From Coprococcus_C sp934318045 (GTDB lineage: Bacteria; Bacillota; Clostridia; Lachnospirales; Lachnospiraceae): 64,000 nucleotides of DNA. Positions 37,501 to 44,604 of the stretch are shown here, piece by piece. How positions within the stretch are numbered: position 1 is the stretch's first letter; the number at the start of each line of letters is the position of its first letter. Below the pieces are notes generated by a model. The model did not search any database. It was not told where the DNA came from and worked only from the letters and a program-made list of their open reading frames with translations. The stretch spans positions 1 to 64,000 of the forward strand of contig CAKREY010000006.1 of the NCBI GenBank assembly GCA_934318045.1, written 5' to 3'. A program made the translations under genes and the position numbers.

Positions 37501-38158
37501 TGTTACAGCCATAAAAAGCCCCATCTCCAATACTTGTCAGACGGGATGGAAATATTACCTGTATCAGCGCTTCATCGTCATCAAATGCGTAGGAACCAAT
37601 ATCCAATGTATTTGTACATGCAGAAAAATCCACAGACACGAGACCGGTACAGCCAGAAAAAGCATGCTCTCCAATATTGGTTAAATTTGCAGGAAGCACC
37701 ACGGATGTAAGAGATGTTTTTTTTAAAAAAGCATACTCGCTAATGGTTGTTACAGCCTTATCTTCAATACTATCCGGAATTTTCGCTTCCGTAACCGTAT
37801 CATCACATCCGGTAATGGCAATCGTATTATTCTCCAATATCTGATATGTTATCATCCCCCCTGTGACTTCGAAAGTGCTGTCATTTGAAGACATCACACA
37901 CATAACACTTTCCGTAACATCTGTTTCATTCTCTGTTGGCTCCGTCGTAGCTACCGCTGTATCATTCTCATCTGCAGGAACATCTGTCACAGCTTCCGTT
38001 GTATCAATCTCATCTGCATTCTCATCTGTCACAGCTTCCGTTGTTTTATTTTCATTTTCCGAAAAACTCTCCGCTTTTACATTTTCCCCTAAAACAAGTG
38101 AAAAGATCATACTGATTGCTAACGTTAGTGCCAGTATTCTTGTCTTCATTTTCTTCAT
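31508..38158 (-). CDS. Giant leucine-rich-repeat (BspA-type) surface protein with sortase signal
   Basis: About 2216 residues. Signal peptide (MKTRILALTLAISMIFSLVL), then an acidic Thr/Glu stretch with TTEAVTD repeats (35-90). BspA-like LRR_5 repeats fill about 100-560 (units such as LTSIGDGAFYGCNRLTSVDF). Beta-sandwich and helical regions follow, with a carboxypeptidase-regulatory-like segment, a bacterial Ig-like domain (about 1870-1970), a chitobiase-like beta segment and a Cys/His region (HWHECICGAQ, QVCKVCGYI). The end is a sorting signal SPKTGD, a hydrophobic segment and KKHRR. The start is set at the ATG after AGGGAG; a GTG two codons upstream is possible. Probably an adhesin. Confidence 0.9.
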   Translation of the reverse strand: MKKMKTRILALTLAISMIFSLVLGENVKAESFSENENKTTEAVTDENADEIDTTEAVTDVPADENDTAVATTEPTENETDVTESVMCVMSSNDSTFEVTGGMITYQILENNTIAITGCDDTVTEAKIPDSIEDKAVTTISEYAFLKKTSLTSVVLPANLTNIGEHAFSGCTGLVSVDFSACTNTLDIGSYAFDDDEALIQVIFPSRLTSIGDGAFYGCNRLTSVDFSTCEETLNIGGSAFEYTAITSVVFPKGLKSVGKWAFDSCEDLKTVDFSACKELVSIEANAFSECGLTEVNLSVCSKLTSIGEYAFCKNQALTKVVFPTSLSTLGESAFYQCSALKSADISDTDLTVISDGAFGETGLTEMTLPDGVVTVGQNAFAGCTSLSFLAFGNNLESIGWQAFCETAITQLHLPDSLTTIGNDAFSNCKSLTSIEWPNNSAFTTVTGFDGCTALPVSELNEVLNLASVIEIGDYAFSNCSFDSVVIPSSIKKIGEDAFYDTGMTSLTLSPGVEVIGAHAFAYCEGLAGTKVIVPETVNEIYGGAFKYCFKEQAGEKESTYTAIIVEFPNRDFKLMPYNTSGGPASTEMVTIDGVNYEDPFAERAVIRAYQTDSEGNPSMLKQFYEAQQKELYADRYTFEALDETKQMYTVSGTIPTGAEIEVFQNNQKLTVTFTGNRFSVKAEAGTKVTAEVMIDGYYNKHFIQMSLDEDWNLGEIIFSDEDRLPVNNLMKVDFGTAVVNSFRNLEISLKADERILKEGTDYVLQYPNVVLKETVTENNLTLTVNADDIGYAGGSVTASREEGIFKLSLKAWGKLKITTDSSFAGDNNILVFNENGSLEGKSKIASDGLYLTEGLKAGTYTIIAYNVNDSFSAVTSMDVLEGMGLTEGKDYAKVMAEVSDGETNQVEIKVPLLKNNVSGLLDKEKCSIVSKANYVIKKQTFNVSVYYGFAEGKSGKISLLLPDNMSLRYVCTETESLKDSDYTVSGNTITINKTLQEGMLYLGLSCEKTGVYSLSAVATADGITAPIGSKTLTVHDYEIRPAAGDLYSLTGNKVTVYAAPYSGVTLLLDGNQVGTGNTNGLGNATFTYNLPADTLQGQTFLLTAEVAGGQVSTEVTYARTSAALDSWSFYQTNRLGSNYNGGYLYSTSQYFTPPSFYWYLFNEEADNDWTICAEFIGGIAPENVVTYMKTLDGTVHTVPMQLLKTEQLTEGKGYRFTFAGEVTLPSSGTQVVTEAQLPEEFSIDWVDQGQTFTYDADMAEKSQKKAAEITAQRKQESEEIATSLAETRNQYMKEYAQTNGLTYTENPDFNASEYIFGAKYRVSETMPEWFEKQTPEVQAAFYNAEKAIDEAMESFSEMMGLKKNITEYQSWEEVYADMGITMKENTRTAEELRADGFEVCENADGTFTAFKDHAKESEKTQSAVHMKTAETALAREGGVSGITGGYTFIDASGNEIDYNGEAAANFDQGARNAFIGSFGNALDALDQVMHMPGVTDSQLALNVTTGMATAGSLIGAAAGIEGAMQDSEAYVDYTVREADMQGYIDELKMFEERYKDKPLCSNAIMRERYVAMDLRLYMGLEKDRYCANSVVGSLFTIAGAMDKTVTTTALSAMWDFGSNYTGVRRAAEVTRLSAELDRLTRERKQKCDDTDMEKIMKKTHKVQPIMDPSGFVYEAVESNTLSDVKATVYYAEDSSGTNAQVWNAEDYEQINPQITDDSGVFAWDVPTGWWQVRFEKDGYENAQTEWMRVPPPKMGLKIAMISEKTPEVVSANAYTDYIEVVFSQYMDTTENPVLPEGMTGEWQMVENGYSKVLHITKEGGFRKDDIVSFTLKGVKNYAGKTLADYNSGDLTVSVRPAEIILNYENIIPAKAGEEATFTVRVKDSEGNYVENVTVEALIGSTQIASFAENKANAEAVTDADGKTKFQISTNLPGYTNMTFRVKGTTLEKVMKLHVSMEENRPKRPTAQIGETLFDENSPKNNYITVSEGEMLTLAAEEGVTIYYTTDDTCPCQNSASRKIYTKPIKIMKNTKYRIAAYKDGMDYSERLNITVTVDAAHVHDYGAEWKSDSESHWHECICGAQANKAAHDMEVKNAKAATETETGYTGDQVCKVCGYIISGTVIPVKEATKSDDSKPADTTENLKPADVQDNKEPSETSCDEKSDPKENDLSPKTGDQANLSLWFALIVISCFGMATCIMYEKKHRRNFFPVKHTKGR

Positions 38159-38300
38159 ATACACTCCCTGCCTTCCTTCTTTTTTATCACAATATCATCA
38201 ATGTCATAATGTTCTTTCATAATTATATATTAAATTCTTATATGAATTTTCATAATTTCCGACATGGCACTGTCTTTATGGAAATTATAGTCAGACATAG

Positions 38301-38347
38301 AAAAACCCCCTTTCATTAGACTTGTTTTATCTAAAAAAAGGGGGGTT
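38301..38347 (-). terminator. Terminator of the fum operon
   Basis: On the minus strand AACCCCC...TTT pairs with AAAGGGGGTT around a 28-base AT-rich loop, followed by TTTTTC. It lies about 70 bases after the 570-residue membrane protein gene. Confidence 0.75.
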
Positions 38348-38414
38348 CACTTCGATATAGTATTTGCTTTTTATCTAATCAAAGAGAAATGAATTTTTCC
38401 ACTTTGAAGTATAA

Positions 38415-40127
38415 CTATTCATAAGAGAGAAGCGCATTCACGCCATCGTCACCTTCCATATAATGAACTGTGATTACATCACCTTCCTCAATCTTGATCA
38501 GGCTTTCATTTTCGGCAAAATTCTGTTTGTAGACAGAACGATCTTTCGCTGTAATATACACATATGTCTCATTCTCTACTGTGATGTACCGGATCTGTGT
38601 GACTGTAATCTTCTTACTCAATGTATCTTCGCTGACATCGTTTCCACTTGTCGTTATGCTGTTTTCGGCAAGCAGCTTCCGATAACTTGCAAGTGCTTCT
38701 TTCTGTGTCGCGCCGGTTGCCACGATGCTGTATTTTTCCACATTGACAAGTGCATACATCTTCACAAGTCCTGCATTATCTTTGAGTACCATGATATAGG
38801 TTGGTACATTTCCGATGTTGATCAGAGATGGGAATGATGACGTGTACCCGAGGTTTTGTACCTGTCCCTCCGCAGAGGACATCGCGGAATGCTCTTCCGC
38901 ACCTGCGATTGCAAAATATTTACTCTCTGCAGTTCTTGAATTCATCAACACAAATCCGATATTCGACTGGTCGCCATTGACGGATGTCACACCTGTGTAT
39001 ACCCACACATCGCCATCCATCACCTTGTAACCATAATCGTCGGTCGTCACCTTACAGCCTTTGTTTCCAATCTTGCTGTTAATGAATCCACCTGACAGCA
39101 TACCATACCAGTTATACCGGTCACATAAGAGATCACCATCATACACGCGATCTACCCAGTTTGGAATATCACCCAGATCCATATATTCACAATCCCCGCT
39201 GCATGGATCACAGAGCACGATTCCCTTCACGTCCTTCGCTCCAAATAACCCTGCATTCGGCTTTAATACCGGACAGATATAATATGGATTTCCTTCGTTA
39301 TCAAGTTCAAAATAATATCCGTTGAAATCATACGTCGGATAAGAAAGCTGCACATGCCGCTGCAGATTCTTACCAAAATATGCTGATGAAGAATACTGAA
39401 TCGGCTTTTCAAGCTTCACATAATCTGCTTCATTTTTGACTGGATCAACGAGCACGTATCCCGGAATTCCGGCATCTTTATTATTCAGATATTTGATAAA
39501 TCCCGCATATTCTAGCGGAGCCACCTTCATCGGCACACCATTATAATCAATCGTGCTGTATGTCTCGCTTACCTGATACTGGCTGACAACATCAGACAGG
39601 GAACCAATCGCACGGTCACCGATGATTCTCGCACTGTCCGTATCCATCAGTGCAATGTTGTTGATATTCTCACTTTCCGGTACATCCGTTGCAAAATCAC
39701 CATCCTCAACCTTGATGATTCCTGCATATTTGGATGCACGGAATAACTTAGAAGATGCCAGCCCTCCTACAATCAGTCCTATAATTAACACAAGAATTGC
39801 AGTAAATGAAACCATTACCACCTTCGTCGAACCAACGGCTTCTTTGATATTGCCTTTTTTAGTAATGCGTGTTCCCTTGAAATCAAAGGAGCAAAATCCA
39901 ATTGCCGCAAGCGTAAGTATCACCCATGTCCAGAATCCAGAGGTATGTACATTGATTGCCGGTGTCAGGAAATAATAAAACAACACTTCCGCAACGAGCA
40001 GCAACCCATACAGAAGGATATTTGATCTGCGGATAGCAAATCCTGGTTTTCCGTTTTTCTGCTGTTTCTTCCTGCGCTCCTTTTCCATATCTACATCATA
40101 TTCAACTTTAACTTTGTTTTTTGCCAT
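38415..40127 (-). CDS. Membrane-anchored protein of unknown function
   Basis: 570 residues. A basic N-terminal tail precedes three membrane segments (ILLYGLLLVAEVLFYYFLTP; FWTWVILTLAAIGFCSF; VVMVSFTAILVLIIGLIVGG). About 430 residues are predicted outside, rich in Tyr/Asp/Gly and beta strands, with a CDPCSGDCEY segment. No catalytic motif is recognised. It begins one base after the fumB stop, so it is the last gene of that operon. Confidence 0.8.
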   Translation of the reverse strand: MAKNKVKVEYDVDMEKERRKKQQKNGKPGFAIRRSNILLYGLLLVAEVLFYYFLTPAINVHTSGFWTWVILTLAAIGFCSFDFKGTRITKKGNIKEAVGSTKVVMVSFTAILVLIIGLIVGGLASSKLFRASKYAGIIKVEDGDFATDVPESENINNIALMDTDSARIIGDRAIGSLSDVVSQYQVSETYSTIDYNGVPMKVAPLEYAGFIKYLNNKDAGIPGYVLVDPVKNEADYVKLEKPIQYSSSAYFGKNLQRHVQLSYPTYDFNGYYFELDNEGNPYYICPVLKPNAGLFGAKDVKGIVLCDPCSGDCEYMDLGDIPNWVDRVYDGDLLCDRYNWYGMLSGGFINSKIGNKGCKVTTDDYGYKVMDGDVWVYTGVTSVNGDQSNIGFVLMNSRTAESKYFAIAGAEEHSAMSSAEGQVQNLGYTSSFPSLINIGNVPTYIMVLKDNAGLVKMYALVNVEKYSIVATGATQKEALASYRKLLAENSITTSGNDVSEDTLSKKITVTQIRYITVENETYVYITAKDRSVYKQNFAENESLIKIEEGDVITVHYMEGDDGVNALLSYE

Positions 40128-40128
40128 A

Positions 40129-40737
40129 TTAATTATGCTCCTTCAGATAATCTGCAACCGCCGTCTCATATAGATTGTGTCCTTCGCTGTCAATCACAAC
40201 GATAACAGGAAGATTCTCCACGCGCATCTTACGGATTGCCTCGGTTCCAAGGTCATCATAAGCGATTACCTCGGACTCCTTGATACATTTGGATAAAAGT
40301 GCACCCGCTCCACCAACGGCTGCCATATACACGGCTTTTTCCTTCACGATTGCATCAATCACTGCCTGGCTGCGCTTACCTTTTCCGATCATACCCTTCA
40401 AACCCTTCGACAACAGAAGCGGTGTATATTTATCCATACGGCTGCTTGTTGTAGGTCCGGCAGAACCGATGACCTGTCCCGGCTTCGCCGGTGTTGGTCC
40501 GAGATAATAGATTGTATTTCCTGTGATATCCAGTGGCAGAATCTTATCCTCATACAGCTTTGCACCGGTATAATCCACTTCCGGATGTTTCTCCTGCTCC
40601 ACGCAGATAGCATCATACATCCGCTTGTGTGCAGCATCTCTGGCACTGTAGATTGTGCCGGTCAGATAGATATAATCTCCTGCATGAAGCTCCTTTAATT
40701 TTTCTTTGCTAAATGGTACTGCAATATGTCGTTCCAT
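40129..40737 (-). CDS. fumB: Class I fumarate hydratase, beta subunit
   Basis: 202 residues. This is the C-terminal half of the two-subunit Fe-S fumarase/tartrate dehydratase family, which interconverts fumarate and malate. Segments GDYIYLTGTIYSARDAAHKR, YYLGPTPAKPGQVIGSAGPT and GKGKRS match the beta domain that binds substrate carboxylates. Its partner alpha subunit is encoded at 42513-43355, separated by an unrelated membrane-protein gene. L(+)-tartrate dehydratase is an alternative. The symbol denotes the subunit role; naming varies. Confidence 0.9.
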   Translation of the reverse strand: MERHIAVPFSKEKLKELHAGDYIYLTGTIYSARDAAHKRMYDAICVEQEKHPEVDYTGAKLYEDKILPLDITGNTIYYLGPTPAKPGQVIGSAGPTTSSRMDKYTPLLLSKGLKGMIGKGKRSQAVIDAIVKEKAVYMAAVGGAGALLSKCIKESEVIAYDDLGTEAIRKMRVENLPVIVVIDSEGHNLYETAVADYLKEHN

Positions 40738-40758
40738 TCTCTAATCCTCCACTATTTT

Positions 40759-42405
40759 TTACTTCGTCAATATATATCCTTTTATGTGCATCCAATTTAT
40801 CATAGTCTGCTCATCATCGATTTCAATACTGATATACGTTATAATCAGTTTTTCTGTATCACTGATTTGAATTTCGTAGACTTTATCTTTTTCATCTACA
40901 ACCTGATTTTCATTTTTATCTTCCAAGTCCTTATAATACGAAATACAGGAAGTAAGATCTACACCCTCATATACATTGTCTCCGGCTGTGATTGTTTTGC
41001 TCTCATATTCTTGAACAGAACTTTCATCCCCATAATTTTCATCTACCCCATAGATTTTTTCATAACCACGGATGGCCAATCCACCCTCTTCCATCGGATC
41101 TGCATAAAAATACACGGATTTCCATTGATCTTCACTGTCCCGGTCATACATCATGTTATGTAATTCATCCTGCTCCGCTTCCGTAAGATTGGTCTTTATG
41201 TACCGTCTGCCATACGCATTTCCACGCAAATAATCATATGCTTCCGCAACCACTTTCTTATCCAATGTCCGATTCTTAACTAACCGGCTTTTCTGTGACT
41301 GATAAGACAGGTAAGATGCATTTCCAAATGGAAGCAGAAGTCCTATGAATAAACATCCCACGAATACAAGGATCAGATTTTCATAATGCCGGTTCCACAG
41401 AATATAGATGACCTGTAGCAAGATAAACATCCACGCCGCATATCGCTGCTCCGTCAGTCCATACGCTATAACACGTACCGACATCGAATAGATTTCAAGC
41501 AGGATAAACGGTGCATAGATATATTTCGTAATATGGATCAGTTTCTTATAACGTGAAGACTTCTCCTCCACGAACCCGGATGCCATCATCCAGATTGGCA
41601 TACCAATTGCAAAAAGACTTGCACAGATACTGAAGATTTCGTTGCTCGGAACCTCCTGTGTCACAAAGATTTTTACCACATAGAGGTATATCACGAACAT
41701 CGCAATCCACACGCATGGAAGTAGCACATACGATACAAATTTCTTTGTAAATGCCGCGTTATCTTCGCTTGTGTCCGAGACAGCAAGCAGGCAGGTTGGG
41801 AAATACGCAAGTGCACTCAGCAATAACTGGATATTCAACTCCACTCTGAACGTATCGATATCCACAAGCAATGCATCTATAATTTCAAGTATCAGGATAA
41901 CCGCAATATTTAACACCAGATAGACGCCAACTGCCCGGAGTAATGCAAATATGATTCGTCCGATACAATGTGGCAGATCCAGTTTCTGCTGCCGGAGCAA
42001 TACATAAATTGCAAGAAGCACGGTACACGCAATGTAAAAATACAAGATACTTTCAAATATCAGATTCGGTATATCCGCTTTCTGCGTTTTAATCATCTCT
42101 GATAAAACCTTAAATATTATGGCAATCACAAACGTTACGACATAGCCAATCAGCCATTTCCGTTTGTTTTTCTGTGCTTCTTCTGCTGTTTTCTTCCACA
42201 GACTCTCAAGCAGAAAATTCCCGGCAAGCCAGATAGAACACACAGTCACGATAGATTCTATGTCAAACCCTTTTTTCTGATTTGCTATGATGCTCACAAC
42301 CGCTATGATAAACGCACAGAAAATACTCGCAGCATAACGTATGTAGATCTGCTTGAATTTTGTCATATTCTGGTTGATATAATTTGAAACCTTTCCCAAG
42401 TACAT
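40759..42405 (-). CDS. DUF4153-like multi-pass membrane protein
   Basis: About 548 residues with roughly 11 membrane segments up to residue 385, then a soluble acidic C-terminal domain of about 160 residues. The topology and helices (IRYAASIFCAFIIAVVSII, YFPTCLLAVSDTSED) fit the DUF4153 family of unknown function. The start is uncertain: AAGGAG lies two bases before the ATG at 42405 and eight bases before a TTG at 42399, which may be the true start. It is inserted between the fumarase subunit genes and shares their operon. Confidence 0.8.
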   Translation of the reverse strand: MYLGKVSNYINQNMTKFKQIYIRYAASIFCAFIIAVVSIIANQKKGFDIESIVTVCSIWLAGNFLLESLWKKTAEEAQKNKRKWLIGYVVTFVIAIIFKVLSEMIKTQKADIPNLIFESILYFYIACTVLLAIYVLLRQQKLDLPHCIGRIIFALLRAVGVYLVLNIAVILILEIIDALLVDIDTFRVELNIQLLLSALAYFPTCLLAVSDTSEDNAAFTKKFVSYVLLPCVWIAMFVIYLYVVKIFVTQEVPSNEIFSICASLFAIGMPIWMMASGFVEEKSSRYKKLIHITKYIYAPFILLEIYSMSVRVIAYGLTEQRYAAWMFILLQVIYILWNRHYENLILVFVGCLFIGLLLPFGNASYLSYQSQKSRLVKNRTLDKKVVAEAYDYLRGNAYGRRYIKTNLTEAEQDELHNMMYDRDSEDQWKSVYFYADPMEEGGLAIRGYEKIYGVDENYGDESSVQEYESKTITAGDNVYEGVDLTSCISYYKDLEDKNENQVVDEKDKVYEIQISDTEKLIITYISIEIDDEQTMINWMHIKGYILTK

Positions 42406-42512
42406 ATCTCCTTTCTTTCGTGCACGCATGATTTTCATTTATAACTTACACATGCATCCATCCAATCTCCTGTACATCTTTCTCTGTCATCTCTTCCATA
42501 TCATTTATATTT

Positions 42513-43355
42513 CTACAACACAACTGTCTTGTGACGATTGACATGACAGCACATATTGACTGCAAGCGGCATACCTGCGATATGCGTTGCGTAGGTTTCA
42601 ATATTGACGGCGAGCGCCGTTGTCTTTCCTCCAAGTCCACCCGGTCCGATTCCGGTCTTGTTCACAAGCTCCAATATCTCGTCTTCGAGCTTCGCAATAT
42701 GTGCCTTCTCCGAATGTGATCCTGCCGGTCTTGTGAGTGCTTTCTTCGCAAGCTTTGCCGCAAGCTCAAAATCACCGCCAAGTCCGACACCGACTACCAT
42801 CGGAGGACAGGCATTTGGTCCGGCATCCTTCACTGCTGCAAGCACGGACTGACGGATTCCTTCTTCTCCATCTGCCGGTTTCAGCATATATACCTTGCTC
42901 ATATTCTCACTGCCAAATCCCTTCGGCGCAATCGTGATCTCCAGCTGATCTCCCGGTACAATATCATAATGGATGATTGCCGGTGTATTGTCTCCGGTGT
43001 TCTCACGCAGAAGTGGATCTCTCACGACAGATTTCCGCAAATATCCGTCCGTATATCCTCTTCTTACTCCTTCGTTGATGGCATCCGTGAGATTCATTCC
43101 TTCAATGTGCAGATCCTGTCCGACATTCACGAAGAACACTGCCATTCCCGTATCCTGACAGATTGGTGTCTGATCTTCTCCGGCAATCTTCATATTCTCA
43201 ATCAACTGATTCAAGATCTGTTTGCCGAGTGTGCTGTCTTCCTCTTTTGCCGCCTGACGTATCTTACTATCCATATCATCTGCCAGATACAGATTGGCCG
43301 AGATACACATTTCTTTTACTGCTTCAATGATTTTGTCTGTGTGTAATGTTCGCAT
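42513..43355 (-). CDS. fumA: Class I fumarate hydratase, alpha subunit
   Basis: 280 residues, the Fe-S cluster subunit of two-part fumarase. The three cluster cysteines are visible in TPICQDTGMAVFF (about 66), GPNACPPMVVGVGLGGD (about 180) and NMCCHVNRH near the end. IKxxxG-type binding segments TRPAGSH and GPGGLGGKTTALAV are also present. The ribosome binding site AAAGGAG lies inside the small ORF upstream, so translation may be coupled to it. Confidence 0.92.
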   Translation of the reverse strand: MRTLHTDKIIEAVKEMCISANLYLADDMDSKIRQAAKEEDSTLGKQILNQLIENMKIAGEDQTPICQDTGMAVFFVNVGQDLHIEGMNLTDAINEGVRRGYTDGYLRKSVVRDPLLRENTGDNTPAIIHYDIVPGDQLEITIAPKGFGSENMSKVYMLKPADGEEGIRQSVLAAVKDAGPNACPPMVVGVGLGGDFELAAKLAKKALTRPAGSHSEKAHIAKLEDEILELVNKTGIGPGGLGGKTTALAVNIETYATHIAGMPLAVNMCCHVNRHKTVVL

Positions 43356-43358
43356 GGT

Positions 43359-43445
43359 TTACTCCTTTACAACTGATGAAATATATTTTTCAACTTCTGA
43401 TACAAATATTTTCGCATTTTCTAATTGCTTTAAGCTGCCTTCCAT
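43359..43445 (-). CDS. 28-residue ORF between nucleotidyltransferase and fumA
   Basis: The frame MEGSLKQLENAK...SSVVKE begins with an ATG overlapping the last codons of the nucleotidyltransferase gene and ends three bases before the fumA start. Its position matches that of HEPN partners in MNT-HEPN pairs, which are normally over 100 residues. It may be a degenerate remnant or only a coupling ORF. Nothing confirms expression. Confidence 0.35.
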   Translation of the reverse strand: MEGSLKQLENAKIFVSEVEKYISSVVKE

Positions 43446-43756
43446 AAAACAATACCCTCCTTTTGCACATTCTTATAAAAAGGAAGGATATGTCCCCACT
43501 TCTCTAAATTACTTTTTTCGATATCTATAATTGAAAATACCTTATCATACTTCAAATCCATGTCTGCTGACCATCTCATAAATTTATCTCTTGTGTCATC
43601 ATCCATATTATTTTTTATTACGATTGCTATATCAATATCACTCTCTAGGGTATTTTCATTTCTTGCTACAGATCCATATAAAATAATCGTAAGTATATTA
43701 TCTGAAAAAATGTCTAACAATCCTGTTATTATTTCATTTTTCATTAAATCCGTCAT
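43430..43756 (-). CDS. MNT-like minimal nucleotidyltransferase
   Basis: 108 residues, DNA polymerase beta-like nucleotidyltransferase fold. The active site LYGSVARNENTLESDIDIAI shows GSxxR and DxD (about 27-45), with a third acid expected near DKVFSIID. Small proteins of this type are often MntA antitoxins that adenylylate HEPN toxins. No intact HEPN gene follows; only a 28-residue ORF. The ribosome binding site is AAGGGGTGG. It is first in the fum transcript, downstream of the promoter at 43788-43816. Confidence 0.82.
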   Translation of the reverse strand: MTDLMKNEIITGLLDIFSDNILTIILYGSVARNENTLESDIDIAIVIKNNMDDDTRDKFMRWSADMDLKYDKVFSIIDIEKSNLEKWGHILPFYKNVQKEGIVLWKAA

Positions 43757-43787
43757 TCATACCACCCCTTTTTCATAAATATAAATA

Positions 43788-43816
43788 ATTATATCCTAAT
43801 TTTGTTATGCTCACAA
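43788..43816 (-). promoter_or_regulatory. Sigma-A promoter of the MNT-fum operon
   Basis: Minus strand TTGTGA, 17-base spacer, perfect TATAAT, about 35 bases before the nucleotidyltransferase start. Confidence 0.65.
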
Positions 43817-43832
43817 CCAGTTATTCTATGCT

Positions 43833-43867
43833 AATCATAATCATCCGCATAGCGGGTGATTATGATT
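43833..43867. repeat. 35-bp inverted repeat upstream of the MNT promoter
   Basis: Perfect 11-bp arms AATCATAATCA and TGATTATGATT enclose TCCGC-ATA-GCGGG, which itself pairs, giving a stem of about 16 bp. It lies 17 bases upstream of the -35 box. It could be an operator or a hairpin; no T run follows on either strand. Confidence 0.7.
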
Positions 43868-43913
43868 TCGCACTCTTCGCGAGTTCAACAGGGGCACGAT
43901 CCCAAAATATAAT

Positions 43914-43947
43914 AAAAAAGCCACTACATAATTTCTCATATAGCAGC
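43914..43947 (-). terminator. Terminator A, end of the LXG cassette
   Basis: On the minus strand GCTGCTA pairs with TAGTGGC (two G-U pairs) and six T residues follow. It is a diverged copy of terminator B at 46727-46759, with which it shares a longer repeat. Confidence 0.75.
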
Positions 43948-43997
43948 TTTTTCCTAATCATCTAAATAATCGTCTTTATCCTTCATAACAATTCCGC
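43920..43997. repeat. Direct repeat flanking the LXG cassette, copy A
   Basis: 78 bases about 85 percent identical by eye to 46732-46810. It covers a terminator and the 3' coding end of the small membrane-protein gene. Confidence 0.85.
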
Positions 43998-44010
43998 TTT
44001 TTTGTCTGTG
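43954..44010 (-). pseudogene. Remnant of the 3' end of the small membrane-protein gene
   Basis: In frame with the intact gene at 46767-46970, the last nine residues KDKDDYLDD and the stop are preserved, and several upstream codons match (KSGIVMKDKDDYLDD against KRGIDTKDKDDYLDD). The membrane segment and start are missing. Confidence 0.75.
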
Positions 44011-44037
44011 TATATTGTTTGCATATTTTACTCATTA

Positions 44038-44325
44038 TTAACATAACTCTTGATTTGAATTAATGTCTGTTTTAATATTTGTATCTATCATATACAGATA
44101 TTCCGTTCTTTTTTCAATTCCTTGCCCTGTATTATTTATTGTTTGTGCATAATTTTTTATCATATTAGAAAAATTAAAAAAATATTCTTCTGCTAAATCA
44201 ACACCAACAGAAACTACATCTGAACTACATACTGGAGTTATGCAAAATATATCCTGGGACATTTCCTTCAATGTTTCACTAATATTCATAGCCTCATTAT
44301 AATCCCACTCAAATTTACTACTCAT
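44038..44325 (-). CDS. Small helical WXG100-like protein, possible LXG-effector partner
   Basis: 95 residues. The pattern SSKFEWDYNEAMNISETLKE followed by a second helix (YFFNFSNMIKNYAQTI) and a polar tail with DTNIKTDI resembles small helical-hairpin type VII secretion partners (Lap1/TIGR04197-like). The assignment is by size, helix pattern and context only. It overlaps the preceding gene by 8 bases and is the last gene before terminator A. Confidence 0.6.
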   Translation of the reverse strand: MSSKFEWDYNEAMNISETLKEMSQDIFCITPVCSSDVVSVGVDLAEEYFFNFSNMIKNYAQTINNTGQGIEKRTEYLYMIDTNIKTDINSNQELC

Positions 44326-44593
44326 TATTTTTTTCTTCTCCTTTTTGCTTTTTTATTTCATAATTCATTTTCTCATAAATATTTTCTCTTTCATTTCTCA
44401 TTTTTTTGTCAATGATTAAATTTTCACTTACTATATTGTAAATATCCTTATCGTTTTTCCAATAATCACAAATTCTATTATATATTTTTCTCTCTCTTGA
44501 ATCCTGTGAACTATGAATTTCATTTAATTTATTTACAGTTATAAATAAAGATTTTATTTCATTATTTGATAATTTTTTCTGAACCTTCATCAT
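44318..44593 (-). CDS. Small charged helical protein, possible Lap2/DUF3958-like partner
   Basis: 91 residues, predicted almost wholly helical and rich in Lys, Glu and Asn, with coiled-coil character (RNERENIYEKMNYEIKKQ). LXG cassettes often carry two small helical partners; this would be the second. The ribosome binding site is AGGAG. No family is recognised directly. Confidence 0.55.
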   Translation of the reverse strand: MMKVQKKLSNNEIKSLFITVNKLNEIHSSQDSRERKIYNRICDYWKNDKDIYNIVSENLIIDKKMRNERENIYEKMNYEIKKQKGEEKNNE

Positions 44594-44604
44594 AAAACTC
44601 CTAC

